The position numbers were made by a program, and so were the translations under genes. A model generated the notes under the pieces. The model worked only from the letters and a program-made list of their open reading frames with translations. It had not been told where the DNA came from and made no database searches. From positions 1-50,263 of the forward strand of contig CAJTYW010000013.1 in NCBI GenBank assembly GCA_910583995.1: a stretch of DNA of 50,263 bases, given 5' to 3'. This document shows positions 1 to 8,250 of this stretch, one piece after another. Positions within the stretch are counted from its first letter, which is position 1, and every line of letters starts with the position of its first letter. Source of the stretch: an uncultured Christensenella sp. (lineage in GTDB: Bacteria > Bacillota > Clostridia > Christensenellales > UBA3700).

Positions 1-27
1 TATTCTACTTTAAAAAATGTCCCAAAA

Positions 28-56
28 AGTACATAGATATACTTATTCTATGTACT
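28..56. promoter_or_regulatory. Perfect 10-bp inverted repeat upstream of the first gene
   Basis: AGTACATAGA at 28-37 is the exact reverse complement of TCTATGTACT at 47-56, with a 9-nt spacer. It lies six bases upstream of the AGGAG ribosome site of the dockerin protein. It could be a repressor operator or an mRNA hairpin near the ribosome site. There is no T-run, so it is not a terminator. Its role is not known. Confidence 0.4.
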
Positions 57-77
57 AAATAAAAGGAGAGTTTTATT

Positions 78-3000
78 ATGGCAAAATGTATAAAGCGTGC
101 GGGAATAGTATTTTTTGCTATTTTTATATCGTGTCTATTGTTATTTGCTGTTTTAATGTCAACGCAAGTTGCGGAAAAATTGGTAAGCGGAGATGATTTA
201 AATACAATAGATACGCAATTAACCGCAGATAATAATTATTTTATTTCAGGCACAAATGCACAAATTAGTCAAATTTGGAATAACGCGGTAGCGGAATCAA
301 AAAAGAAAGAGACTGCAGTAAAAGTAACATTAGCACAAGATTGGATTGCGGATTCTAATCATTCAATGGGTACAGGTGACGGATTTTCTAATGGAACAAT
401 TGCAGTGTTAGATGGTGTAAATATTATACTTGATTTAAATGGACATAACATTGATAGAAAGTTGACTGCAACAATATCTTCTGGCCATGTAATTTCTGTA
501 AAAGATTCAACACTAACAATAATAGACCGAACTAATACAGGCAAAATTACTGGCGCAAATACTAGCGACATTGGTGGTGCTATTCAAGCTTATTCTGCAG
601 TAATAAATATGTATGGTGGCAGCCTTAGCGATAATGTTACTACTCATGGTGGTGGTATCAGTGCATATAATGACACTGTAGTTAATATGTACGGTGGCAA
701 AATAACAAATAACCAAAGTCATTATGCTGGCGCAATTATGTTGGATTCTAGAAGTATTTTTAATATGTATGATGGAGAGTTGAGTAATAATAAAACTATA
801 AGTTATGGCGGCGCAGTTTATGTGTATTCAAATTGCGTTATGACTATGTATGGTGGTGTAATTAAAAACAATACATGTGCAAATATAGGCGGGGGTATTA
901 GATGCTTTAATGGAGCTACTTTTGTAATGAATGGTGGCGAAATATGTGATAATAAAGCAGCAGCCGGAAGTGGTATTGATATTGTACATAATTGCACTTT
1001 GGAACTTAACTGTGGAAAAATATATAATAACATTTCTACCGGTAGCTATTCTGGAGTTACCACAAGTGTTGAGCGTCCATATCCAGATCCGGGAGAAATT
1101 ATAATTGGTAAAGATATACATATTTTTAATAATACAAGTGATAGTAATGCTCAATCAAACCTTGTGCTTTCAAATGATGTCGCCAAGGTTACTGTTAAAG
1201 AGAAGCTAAAGTCTGCAAATGTCGGTATTACCTTAAACAATACTAGTAGGGTATTCGCACAAGGATATACTAGCAGTGGAAATACTTTGTCACCAGATAG
1301 ATTTTTCCATTCAGATAAAAGTGGCTATATTGCAAGCAAAAGTGGTGATGCAGTAGCAATGGTTTCAGGTACAACGCCAACTACTCAAGTTAAATGGACA
1401 GTTGCAAATACTACAACTTTGGAATCCAATAATTATCTTGAAGTTACATATAATGCTAAACCTTACAAAATTTCAAACAATATGGGAACTTTTTCGGCAG
1501 CAAACGGAACGCAATATACTTACTATCAAGCAACAGATGCAGGAGTATATGAGTTTTCTATGGCAGGCAACTATGTAAATCCTACCTTTACACTAGTCAT
1601 AAAACCTTATGAAGTAGATGTAGTATGGAGCAATAATACTGGTTTTACATATAATGGACAAGAGCAATACCCTACTGCAACATGCAAGGGGCTAGACAAT
1701 AGTGTTATTAATGTAACCGTTGAAGGCGAAATCAATGCAGGTAAACATTACGCAAAAGCGGTTAGCGTGGATAATAGTAACTATAAACTAAAACCTACTG
1801 CAGAGATTTTTAAATATTATACCATAAGTCCAAAAGTAATAGATAAGCCAGTATTGGAACAAACTTCTTATGTATACGGAGCTACTGTATATATAATAAG
1901 GGAAATCAAGGGGTATAATTCTGACACAATGGTTATGGGCGGAACTGAAACTGCTAGCGATGTAGGAAATTATACAACAACAATTACTCCGAAAAGTAAT
2001 TATATGTGGGGTAACGGAAATGATGACGCTCATTCTTATACTTGGAAAATAACACCTAAATTGTTGGAAAAGCCAGTCCAAAGTGATAATTATACCTTTG
2101 TGTATAGTGGCTCATCAATAACATTTATTCCAAGTAAATTTAATAGTGACCAAATGAAAATATCTAATAACTCACAAACGGAAATTGGCAAATATGTAGC
2201 CACTGTTTCACCAATTTCTTCAAATTATAAATGGAATGATAATACTTCTTCACCAGTTGAATATAAATTTGAAATAATTCACCCAGGTGTTGTTGCAAAA
2301 GACGGAACTAGTTATGAATATATATATAATGAAAACAATATTAGAAAGAGCTATGTTAGTGGTAAATTTATTCATAAAGTAAATGATTCAAGCATTGCAA
2401 CCATAGACGGAACCATAAGATATGTAATGGGTGGAATTAGCACAAATACTAAATTGTCAGTATTTTTGAATAATTTGAGAAATGACTTAAACTTAATCAA
2501 GGTGTATGACAAAAATAGTCACATTATATATGACGGAATAGCAAGCAATGGAATAATACCTGAAAGTGTGGCAAATATATTGGTTGGTACTGGATTTAAG
2601 GTTGAGCTTTATGAAAATACAACATCTTCAACAGCTTTTGACACAGTATATCTATCTGTACTTGGCGATGTCAATGGTGACGGAAGAATAACTGCAAGTG
2701 ACATTGCATACCTAAGAGAGATAGCAAAAGATAATAGTATACTAAATAGTATAGATGTAGAGTATAGACTTGCAGCAATGGTAAACAATAAAGGCGGAGT
2801 AACTAATATAGATAGCGAAATTTTGTATAATGTAATGGCGAGCGAGATAGAGTTAAACATATTCTTTAAATCAGGTGTAAACACAGATAGTAGCTATAAA
2901 TACTTGACATTAAATAAAGAGAATGGCAAGTATGAAAGAGTAGTAAGCGAAACAGCAACCAATGTAATAGGCAATGTAGCAGTTAACACAAAAGTAAGTG

Positions 3001-3353
3001 AGTTAAAATCAAAGTTAGCTACACTTGGTGTAAATACAGCACAAATCACAATATATAACAATCAAGACACACAAATCACAAACGATAATGCGATAGTTGG
3101 AACAGGTTGGTATTACGAGATAAACGGAAATCAAAGGACATATATTTCTGTACTAGGTGACTTGAACGGCGATGGCAGAATAAGTGCAAGTGATATGATG
3201 TATTTAAATCAGATAATAAATGGCGATAAAGAGAGTTTTGAAGATTGCATAATATTATCTGCAATAATACTAAATACAGGAAAAATAACCAGTGCAGATG
3301 TGGAAGTATTAAGAGACAATATAGAGAACTTTACAGCACTAAGCAATTATTAA
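78..3353 (+). CDS. Secreted beta-helix surface protein with two dockerin-like modules
   Basis: Large exported protein (1091 aa), probably outside the cell or cell-surface bound. Residues 1-35 are a signal peptide or N-terminal anchor (KR, then a long hydrophobic run). Residues about 160-325 hold imperfect repeats of roughly 26 residues built on NMYGG and GGGI motifs, as in right-handed beta-helix or polymorphic-repeat proteins. Residues about 440-760 look like MBG/Ig-type repeats with recurring YNGQ and KPV elements. The C-terminus holds two copies of a module ending in VLGDVNGDGRITASD (from residue 862) and VLGDLNGDGRISASD (from 1026). These are calcium-loop dockerin type I signatures, each followed by a second helix region. 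There is no LPxTG sorting signal. AAAAGGAGAG at 61-70 supports the start. The binding target is unknown: cohesin binding or a compact intramolecular stalk are both possible. Confidence 0.8.
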   Translation: MAKCIKRAGIVFFAIFISCLLLFAVLMSTQVAEKLVSGDDLNTIDTQLTADNNYFISGTNAQISQIWNNAVAESKKKETAVKVTLAQDWIADSNHSMGTGDGFSNGTIAVLDGVNIILDLNGHNIDRKLTATISSGHVISVKDSTLTIIDRTNTGKITGANTSDIGGAIQAYSAVINMYGGSLSDNVTTHGGGISAYNDTVVNMYGGKITNNQSHYAGAIMLDSRSIFNMYDGELSNNKTISYGGAVYVYSNCVMTMYGGVIKNNTCANIGGGIRCFNGATFVMNGGEICDNKAAAGSGIDIVHNCTLELNCGKIYNNISTGSYSGVTTSVERPYPDPGEIIIGKDIHIFNNTSDSNAQSNLVLSNDVAKVTVKEKLKSANVGITLNNTSRVFAQGYTSSGNTLSPDRFFHSDKSGYIASKSGDAVAMVSGTTPTTQVKWTVANTTTLESNNYLEVTYNAKPYKISNNMGTFSAANGTQYTYYQATDAGVYEFSMAGNYVNPTFTLVIKPYEVDVVWSNNTGFTYNGQEQYPTATCKGLDNSVINVTVEGEINAGKHYAKAVSVDNSNYKLKPTAEIFKYYTISPKVIDKPVLEQTSYVYGATVYIIREIKGYNSDTMVMGGTETASDVGNYTTTITPKSNYMWGNGNDDAHSYTWKITPKLLEKPVQSDNYTFVYSGSSITFIPSKFNSDQMKISNNSQTEIGKYVATVSPISSNYKWNDNTSSPVEYKFEIIHPGVVAKDGTSYEYIYNENNIRKSYVSGKFIHKVNDSSIATIDGTIRYVMGGISTNTKLSVFLNNLRNDLNLIKVYDKNSHIIYDGIASNGIIPESVANILVGTGFKVELYENTTSSTAFDTVYLSVLGDVNGDGRITASDIAYLREIAKDNSILNSIDVEYRLAAMVNNKGGVTNIDSEILYNVMASEIELNIFFKSGVNTDSSYKYLTLNKENGKYERVVSETATNVIGNVAVNTKVSELKSKLATLGVNTAQITIYNNQDTQITNDNAIVGTGWYYEINGNQRTYISVLGDLNGDGRISASDMMYLNQIINGDKESFEDCIILSAIILNTGKITSADVEVLRDNIENFTALSNY

Positions 3354-3361
3354 AAGCGAAT

Positions 3362-3396
3362 AAAAAACAAACGGCAATTCACCGTTTGTTTTTTTT
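3362..3396. terminator. Bidirectional terminator between convergent genes
   Basis: Stem AACAAACGG / CCGTTTGTT with a 7-nt loop (CAATTCA) and A/T-runs on both sides. It can end both the dockerin protein on the plus strand and the GH31 gene on the minus strand. Confidence 0.8.
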
Positions 3397-3413
3397 ATTT
3401 AAAAATGTTACTA

Positions 3414-4940
3414 TTAATCTTTAACTTTTGTCAAATAAACAAGTTCGTCTATAGGTGCAGGGATAATTGCGACTTCATTGCTATAGATTTTGTCTTTATA
3501 TTGCCATTTGCCGTCAGGGATATAAACCTTTTTTGTTGTATGTCCTTGACTAAGCACAGGAGCGACAATAATATCGTCACCTAGCATAAATTGACTTGTT
3601 AGTTTGCCGTAACCTTTGTTTGGAAAACAATATTCCATATACCTTACAATAGGTTCGCCTGTTACGCTTGCGTGTTTTGCAAGATTTATTATGTAATCTG
3701 CATATTTTTGGTGCAACTCAATACAATTTAAACAAACATTTTTGATTTGCTCATTGATATTCCAAATATCAAGACTAAATTGCATCATTGGCATTAGGCA
3801 AGATGCTTGAGCATATCTCATAAATAATTCGTGGTCAAGATTCATTTTATCTTTTCCGACAAAATCTCCCATTTGACCGCCGCCAATCATATCTGGACAG
3901 CCAAAAGCGTAGCCTGTTATACCTTGTGTAAGAGTATTAGGTAATAATGCACCCAGCCCTAAAATGCCCCATTTGTGAGATTTATCTGCAAGTCTTTGAG
4001 CAACACCCTTGCAACCAAACTGGAAACAAGCACGCAATTCATTGTAGTCAAAATTTATTGCAGATTGTGCCCACAACTTGCTTTGAGTGTTTGCGTCAAC
4101 TTTGCCAAAAGTAATGTCGTCATCTTTATAGTACATTGCATCGCCTGCATCTTGCTTAAAGCCGTCCACGCCAAATTCGTCTATCAATTTTTTTGCATAA
4201 TCGGTAAACCAATTCATTGCTAATGGGTTTGAAAGGTCAAGTACAGCATCTTGTCCGTTCCACCATTTTCTAAAGGCGATATTTCCGTCGCAGTCTTTTA
4301 CAAGCAAGTTATTTTGTGACAAATATTCAAAATGTACCGATTTTTGACTGATAAATGGACAAATCCATAAAATAATTTTAAAGCCTAATGAGTGTAGTTG
4401 CTCACACATTTCTTTTGGATTGGCAAATTTATTTTTATCAAAATCCCATTCACCAAAGTTGGTTTGCCAGCCATCGTCAATGATAAGTTCCCCTGCAGGC
4501 ATTCCATTATCTAATATTGATTTTGCGTAAGACAAAATGTTGTCTTGTGTTTGATTATGTTCAAACTGAATCCACGTACAATATTGCGGTATTGTAAACA
4601 TTACAGGATTAGGGTGTTTTCCGTCAGGTTTCATAAAATGTTCTACTGCATAAAGATAAGCACCTTTTAGCGTTTTGTCTTCTGCTTCAAAAAGTTCGAT
4701 TTCCGCCTTTTCGCTTGTGCAAGTTATATTGCCAAGAAAGAATTTTGTTGTAAAACCCTTATCACTCCATATAACTCTACCTTTGTTACTTAGCCACAAA
4801 GTGTTAGATTGACCATAACTGCGTACAATTACATTTGAATGTAGGTAAACAGATTTTTTACTAAGTGGTGTGAAAAAACCAATATTGGTATCTCCACCAT
4901 ACCAAAACTCGTCTTTTAGCATTTTAACTTTTAGCTTCAT
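3414..4940 (-). CDS. Glycoside hydrolase family 31 (alpha-glucosidase/xylosidase type)
   Basis: Probable retaining alpha-glycosidase (508 aa). A TIM-barrel core begins near residue 120. Signatures include IIDDGWQ, the nucleophile segment DGFKQDAGD (Asp about 264) and a later CPDMIGGG, which supplies the likely acid/base Asp. The N-terminal beta domain is short, and the protein is smaller than classical GH31 enzymes (650-800 aa). No signal peptide is visible, so it is probably cytoplasmic and acts on imported oligosaccharides. The start is the ATG at 4940, five bases after GGAGG; a longer frame begins with a TTG inside that ribosome site. The substrate cannot be fixed from sequence: alpha-glucoside, alpha-xyloside and sulfoquinovoside are all represented in the family. 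Confidence 0.85.
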   Translation of the reverse strand: MKLKVKMLKDEFWYGGDTNIGFFTPLSKKSVYLHSNVIVRSYGQSNTLWLSNKGRVIWSDKGFTTKFFLGNITCTSEKAEIELFEAEDKTLKGAYLYAVEHFMKPDGKHPNPVMFTIPQYCTWIQFEHNQTQDNILSYAKSILDNGMPAGELIIDDGWQTNFGEWDFDKNKFANPKEMCEQLHSLGFKIILWICPFISQKSVHFEYLSQNNLLVKDCDGNIAFRKWWNGQDAVLDLSNPLAMNWFTDYAKKLIDEFGVDGFKQDAGDAMYYKDDDITFGKVDANTQSKLWAQSAINFDYNELRACFQFGCKGVAQRLADKSHKWGILGLGALLPNTLTQGITGYAFGCPDMIGGGQMGDFVGKDKMNLDHELFMRYAQASCLMPMMQFSLDIWNINEQIKNVCLNCIELHQKYADYIINLAKHASVTGEPIVRYMEYCFPNKGYGKLTSQFMLGDDIIVAPVLSQGHTTKKVYIPDGKWQYKDKIYSNEVAIIPAPIDELVYLTKVKD

Positions 4941-5200
4941 AAATTCCTCCAAAAATTCAGTTAAATAATATATTTAATTTATCAATGATAATTTTTTACT
5001 CAATGGTAATAATTTAATATACAATCAAACAAAAGCATTTAAAATATGTACTATTTTAATTTTAGCATAAATCTTGCTATTTGACAATAGCTAAATGCAA
5101 TTTATAGTAACATTAATTTTTTATAATATAATTAATGCAAAATAAGCAGAATAATTTTTTTGAAAAATCGCTGAAAATTTAATTTTTTTTAGAAAAACTA

Positions 5201-5229
5201 TTGACAAAAACTAATTTTTATCATATACT
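5201..5229 (+). promoter_or_regulatory. Sigma-A promoter of csoR operon
   Basis: TTGACA at 5201-5206 and TATACT at 5224-5229, with a 17-bp spacer. The predicted transcript start near 5236 lies at the edge of the CsoR-type operator. Confidence 0.8.
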
Positions 5230-5242
5230 ATGAGTGAAAACA

Positions 5243-5266
5243 ATCCCCCCCCACAGGGGTGGGTAT
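5243..5266. promoter_or_regulatory. CsoR-type operator (G/C-tract inverted repeat)
   Basis: AT followed by eight C, then ACA, then GGGGTGGGTAT: an A/T-flanked C-tract/G-tract palindrome like known CsoR/RcnR operators. It sits just past the -10 box and upstream of the ribosome site AAGGAGAG. Repressor binding there would block initiation, so the operon is probably autoregulated. This is the only long C/G run in an otherwise A/T-rich region. Confidence 0.75.
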
Positions 5267-5278
5267 AAGGAGAGCAAT

Positions 5279-5539
5279 ATGGATATAAATGTAACAAAAA
5301 CTGTTGATAACAGACTTGCAACTATTGAAGGACATATTCGTGGAGTTAGGCAAATGTTAGCTGATGGCAAAGATTGTTCGGATATATTGTTGCAATTATC
5401 TGCAATTGAAGCTTCAGTTCAAAAATTAAGTAAAACAATACTTAAAAATCACATAGAGCATTGTGTAAAAGATAGTGTTACAAATGGTGATTTGACAGCA
5501 CTTGATAGATTGAACGAAGTTTTGGATAAGTATAAATAG
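5279..5539 (+). CDS. csoR: CsoR-family metal-sensing transcriptional repressor
   Basis: All-helical DUF156/CsoR repressor (86 aa). The Cys-His-Cys ligand set of copper(I) CsoR is present as C33, H58 and C62, within KDCSDIL and NHIEHCV. The conserved RL..IEGHIRGVRQML N-terminal helix is also present. The metal-free form binds DNA and metal releases it. Neighbours are a matching operator upstream and a heavy-metal P-type ATPase 14 bases downstream, so it most likely controls that exporter. The start is the ATG at 5279 after AAGGAGAG; a GTG at 5234 in the same frame would place the operator inside the gene and is unlikely. The ligand set favours Cu(I) over Ni/Co or formaldehyde sensors. Confidence 0.9.
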   Translation: MDINVTKTVDNRLATIEGHIRGVRQMLADGKDCSDILLQLSAIEASVQKLSKTILKNHIEHCVKDSVTNGDLTALDRLNEVLDKYK

Positions 5540-5553
5540 GAGATGTATTAGTT

Positions 5554-7962
5554 ATGGAAAAAGAGAAATCTTGTTGCTGCGGTGAAAAACACGAAGAGAC
5601 TCACGAACATTCTTGTTGTTGTGGTGAAGAAAATAAAGTAAAAGAGGAAAAGTCTTGCTGTCACCATAGCGAGTCTGAAGAAAAAGCTTGTTGCCACGCG
5701 CATAGCGAAGAAAAAGAAGAATGTTGCTGTGGTGAAAAACACGAAGAGACACACGAACATTCTTGCTGTTGTGGTGAAGAAAGTAAAGTAAAAGAAGAAA
5801 AATCCTGCTGTCACCATAGCGAGCCTGAAGAAAAAGCTTGTTGCCACGCGCATAATGAAGATAAAGAAGAATGTAGCTGTGGTGAAAAACACGAAAAGGC
5901 ACACGAACATTCTTGTTGTAGTTCACACAATGAAGGCAGTCATTTGAATTGTTGTGGAATTGAAAAAAAGTCTCACGCATCTTGTTGTGGTACAGAAAAA
6001 CACTCAAGCGGAAATGCAAAAAGGGATAATATTATTAATATTGTAAAACTTGTTGTATCACTTGCGTTTTTGATTGCAGGATACTTCAATTGGCATCACA
6101 TTTCTGCAAATGCACCTTGGACAATTGCGTTTTATTATGTAAATCCTGCTTGGGTGGCATTGATAATTTGCGGAATACCAATTTTGGTTGGTGCTGTTAA
6201 ATCTTTAGCAAGAAAGAAAATAACTGCATCGGTGTTGATAAGCGTGGCTATGATTTCCGCAGTTATATTGGAGATAGTCGGATTTTTCTATCAAATAGAA
6301 AGTGATGGACACTCTCATAGTTATGTATTTGTTGCTGCTGAAGTTGCATTTTTGATGGCAATCGGCGGTGCAATAGAAGATTTTACTGTAAAAAAGAGCC
6401 GTGCAGGCATTGAGAGATTAGTAGGATTAATACCAAAAGAAGCATTTGTCAAAGTAGGTAATAATTTAGAAAAAAGACCATTAGAAGCGATAAATATTGG
6501 TGACATCGTTGTAATTAAAGCGGGCGAGCAAATTAGTGTAGACGGCGAGATTATAAATGGTAAAGCATCTGTAGACCAATCTTCCGTAACAGGCGAATAC
6601 GCTTTGGCAGAACTTGGCGAAGGTGACAAAGTTTATGGCGGTACTTTTAATAAATCTGGCGTGATAGAAGTAAAAGTAACAAAATTGCTTGAAGATATGA
6701 CAATCTCTAAAATGGCAAAACTTGTGGAAGAAGCGGAAGGTAAAAAAGCACCAATCTCACGAGTTGCCGACAAATGGGCAAGTATTATTGTTCCAACAGC
6801 TATCGGACTTGCAATTTTAGTTGGTATTATTGCATACTTTGCGTTTAAAGTAAGTGTGTTTGAAGCTATTATAAGAACTATAACAGTGCTAATAGTATTT
6901 TGTCCTTGTTCACTTGCCTTGGCTACTCCAACAGCAATTGCAGCAGGACTTGGTGTTTCTGCAAAAAATGGTGTACTTGTAAAAAGCGGTGCTAGTTTGG
7001 AAGTTATAAGCAAATGTGATATAGTTTGCTTTGATAAAACAGGTACTCTTACAAAAGGTGAAATTGTTGTAAGTGATATTGCTACAGACGGAATTTCAGA
7101 GTCAGAACTTTTAAGTTATTGTGCTAGTATAGAATTAATGTCCGAACACCCACTTGCAACTGCTGTGGTAAATAAGGCAGGAAGTATTGATTACAAAAAA
7201 GTAACAGATTTTCAAACAATCCAAGGTGTTGGTGTAAAAGGTATTATTGATGGAAAAACTATTTCCGTTGTGTCATACTCTGAAGCTGAAAAATCAGGAT
7301 TGATTAATCCACAATTAAATGTAAAAGCAAATGAATACCTTGAGCAAGGCAAAACTGTTGTAAGTATTATAATCGATAATGTTGAAAAAGGAATAATAAC
7401 TTTTTCTGACACAATAAGAGAAGATGCTAAAGAAGTTATTGAAAAGCTAAATCAAATGGGTAAAAAGACAGTTATGCTTACTGGAGATAACGAAAAGAGT
7501 GCGAAATTTATTGCAGAAAAATGCGGAATTTCCGAAGTTAAGTTTGGGTTGCTACCTGAGCAAAAGTTGCAAGAAATCGAAAATATGCAAAAAGACGGCT
7601 TTAAAGTTTGTATGGTTGGTGACGGCATAAATGATGCTCCTTCATTAAAATTGGCAGATTGCTCAATTGCAATGGGTGCTTTAGGTAGTGATATTGCTAT
7701 TGAAACTGCAGATATGGCTATTTTAAATAGTGATATGAATAAAATCGTTTATTGCGTAAAACACTCAAAACGCACAATATTTACAATTAAGCGCAACATT
7801 ATACTAGCAATGACTGTAAACTTTATAAGTATCATTTTGTCATTGTTTGGTATATTTGACCCAATGACAGGTGCAATAATGCACAATGTTACTTCTGTAG
7901 CGGTAGTATTGTCTTCTGCGTTACTTTTGATAAATAAAAACTATGATAAAAAGAAAGCGTAA
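5554..7962 (+). CDS. Heavy-metal P1B-type ATPase with Cys/His-rich repeat N-terminus
   Basis: Membrane ATP-driven metal exporter (802 aa), probably for Cu(I) given its CsoR partner. The first ~150 residues are a repetitive Cys/His/Glu-rich tail (SCCCGEKHEETHEH, SCCHHSE, ACCHAH) in place of an HMA domain. The core follows in order: membrane helices from about 160, the TGEY actuator loop, CPC in the transport helix (450-452), DKTGTLT with phosphorylated D494, SEHPLA, and GDGINDAP. CPCSLALATPTA is closest to copper pumps, but the last helix (AIMHNVTSVAVVLSSALLL) lacks the usual copper MSS and zinc D-G patterns, so zinc or cadmium remains possible. The ribosome site AGGAGA overlaps the csoR stop. 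Co-transcription with csoR is near certain. Confidence 0.88.
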   Translation: MEKEKSCCCGEKHEETHEHSCCCGEENKVKEEKSCCHHSESEEKACCHAHSEEKEECCCGEKHEETHEHSCCCGEESKVKEEKSCCHHSEPEEKACCHAHNEDKEECSCGEKHEKAHEHSCCSSHNEGSHLNCCGIEKKSHASCCGTEKHSSGNAKRDNIINIVKLVVSLAFLIAGYFNWHHISANAPWTIAFYYVNPAWVALIICGIPILVGAVKSLARKKITASVLISVAMISAVILEIVGFFYQIESDGHSHSYVFVAAEVAFLMAIGGAIEDFTVKKSRAGIERLVGLIPKEAFVKVGNNLEKRPLEAINIGDIVVIKAGEQISVDGEIINGKASVDQSSVTGEYALAELGEGDKVYGGTFNKSGVIEVKVTKLLEDMTISKMAKLVEEAEGKKAPISRVADKWASIIVPTAIGLAILVGIIAYFAFKVSVFEAIIRTITVLIVFCPCSLALATPTAIAAGLGVSAKNGVLVKSGASLEVISKCDIVCFDKTGTLTKGEIVVSDIATDGISESELLSYCASIELMSEHPLATAVVNKAGSIDYKKVTDFQTIQGVGVKGIIDGKTISVVSYSEAEKSGLINPQLNVKANEYLEQGKTVVSIIIDNVEKGIITFSDTIREDAKEVIEKLNQMGKKTVMLTGDNEKSAKFIAEKCGISEVKFGLLPEQKLQEIENMQKDGFKVCMVGDGINDAPSLKLADCSIAMGALGSDIAIETADMAILNSDMNKIVYCVKHSKRTIFTIKRNIILAMTVNFISIILSLFGIFDPMTGAIMHNVTSVAVVLSSALLLINKNYDKKKA
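5572..5915 (+). repeat. 150-bp in-frame tandem repeat (about 2.3 copies)
   Basis: The word GGTGAAAAACACGA recurs at 5581, 5731 and 5881, exactly 150 bp apart, and most of the sequence between copies is shared. Each unit encodes 50 residues rich in CC, CH and HH pairs. The copies differ at only a few positions, which suggests recent duplication in frame. Confidence 0.9.
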
Positions 7963-8134
7963 CTCTTAAATAAACAGTTTCTTGATTTTTAAAATCATTG
8001 GATTTGATTGGTATCAAAATTATTTATCATCGGCTATATCTTCAGAATGTGGAATTATTTTCAATATCATAACCCCTTTAAAATCAAGTGTTTAATAAAT
8101 ATTTATAACAATTAGTTTTATGAAAAATAAGTCA

Positions 8135-8173
8135 AAAAAATATTATCTACTTTATGTGGATAATATTTTTTAT
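8135..8173 (+). terminator. Terminator after the metal ATPase
   Basis: Perfect 13-bp A/T-rich stem: AAAAAATATTATC at 8135-8147 pairs with GATAATATTTTTT at 8159-8171, with an 11-nt loop. The gap from 7963 holds no gene I can support. Confidence 0.6.
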
Positions 8174-8180
8174 TTGAATA

Positions 8181-8209
8181 TTGACTATTTTTTGTTTTTG
8201 TAGTAAAAT
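8181..8209 (+). promoter_or_regulatory. Promoter of the GH20 operon
   Basis: TTGACT at 8181-8186 and TAAAAT at 8204-8209, with a 17-bp spacer, 41 bases before the start codon. Confidence 0.65.
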
Positions 8210-8250
8210 AGATATAATAATTAAAATAAAATAGATTTTGGGAGAGTTTT

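Larger units (their letters stand above)
4941..5278. other. Intergenic region between GH31 and csoR
   Basis: 338 bases without a gene, very A/T-rich. The right end carries the csoR promoter and operator. In the left part I see only the GH31 ribosome site and no convincing minus-strand promoter. Confidence 0.6.

Noticed and set aside
5234..5278. GTG start adding 15 residues to CsoR
   Set aside because: It would place the operator inside the coding region; AAGGAGAG before the ATG at 5279 decides the start.
5548..6019. Two long minus-strand frames opposite the Cys/His repeat
   Set aside because: They are shadows of the repetitive ATPase N-terminus, with Phe-rich low-complexity products and no ribosome sites.
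8020..8070. A 16-codon minus-strand frame after a GGGG run in the gap before the GH20 gene
   Set aside because: Too short, and no family or conserved feature can be seen; could be a remnant but is not supportable.
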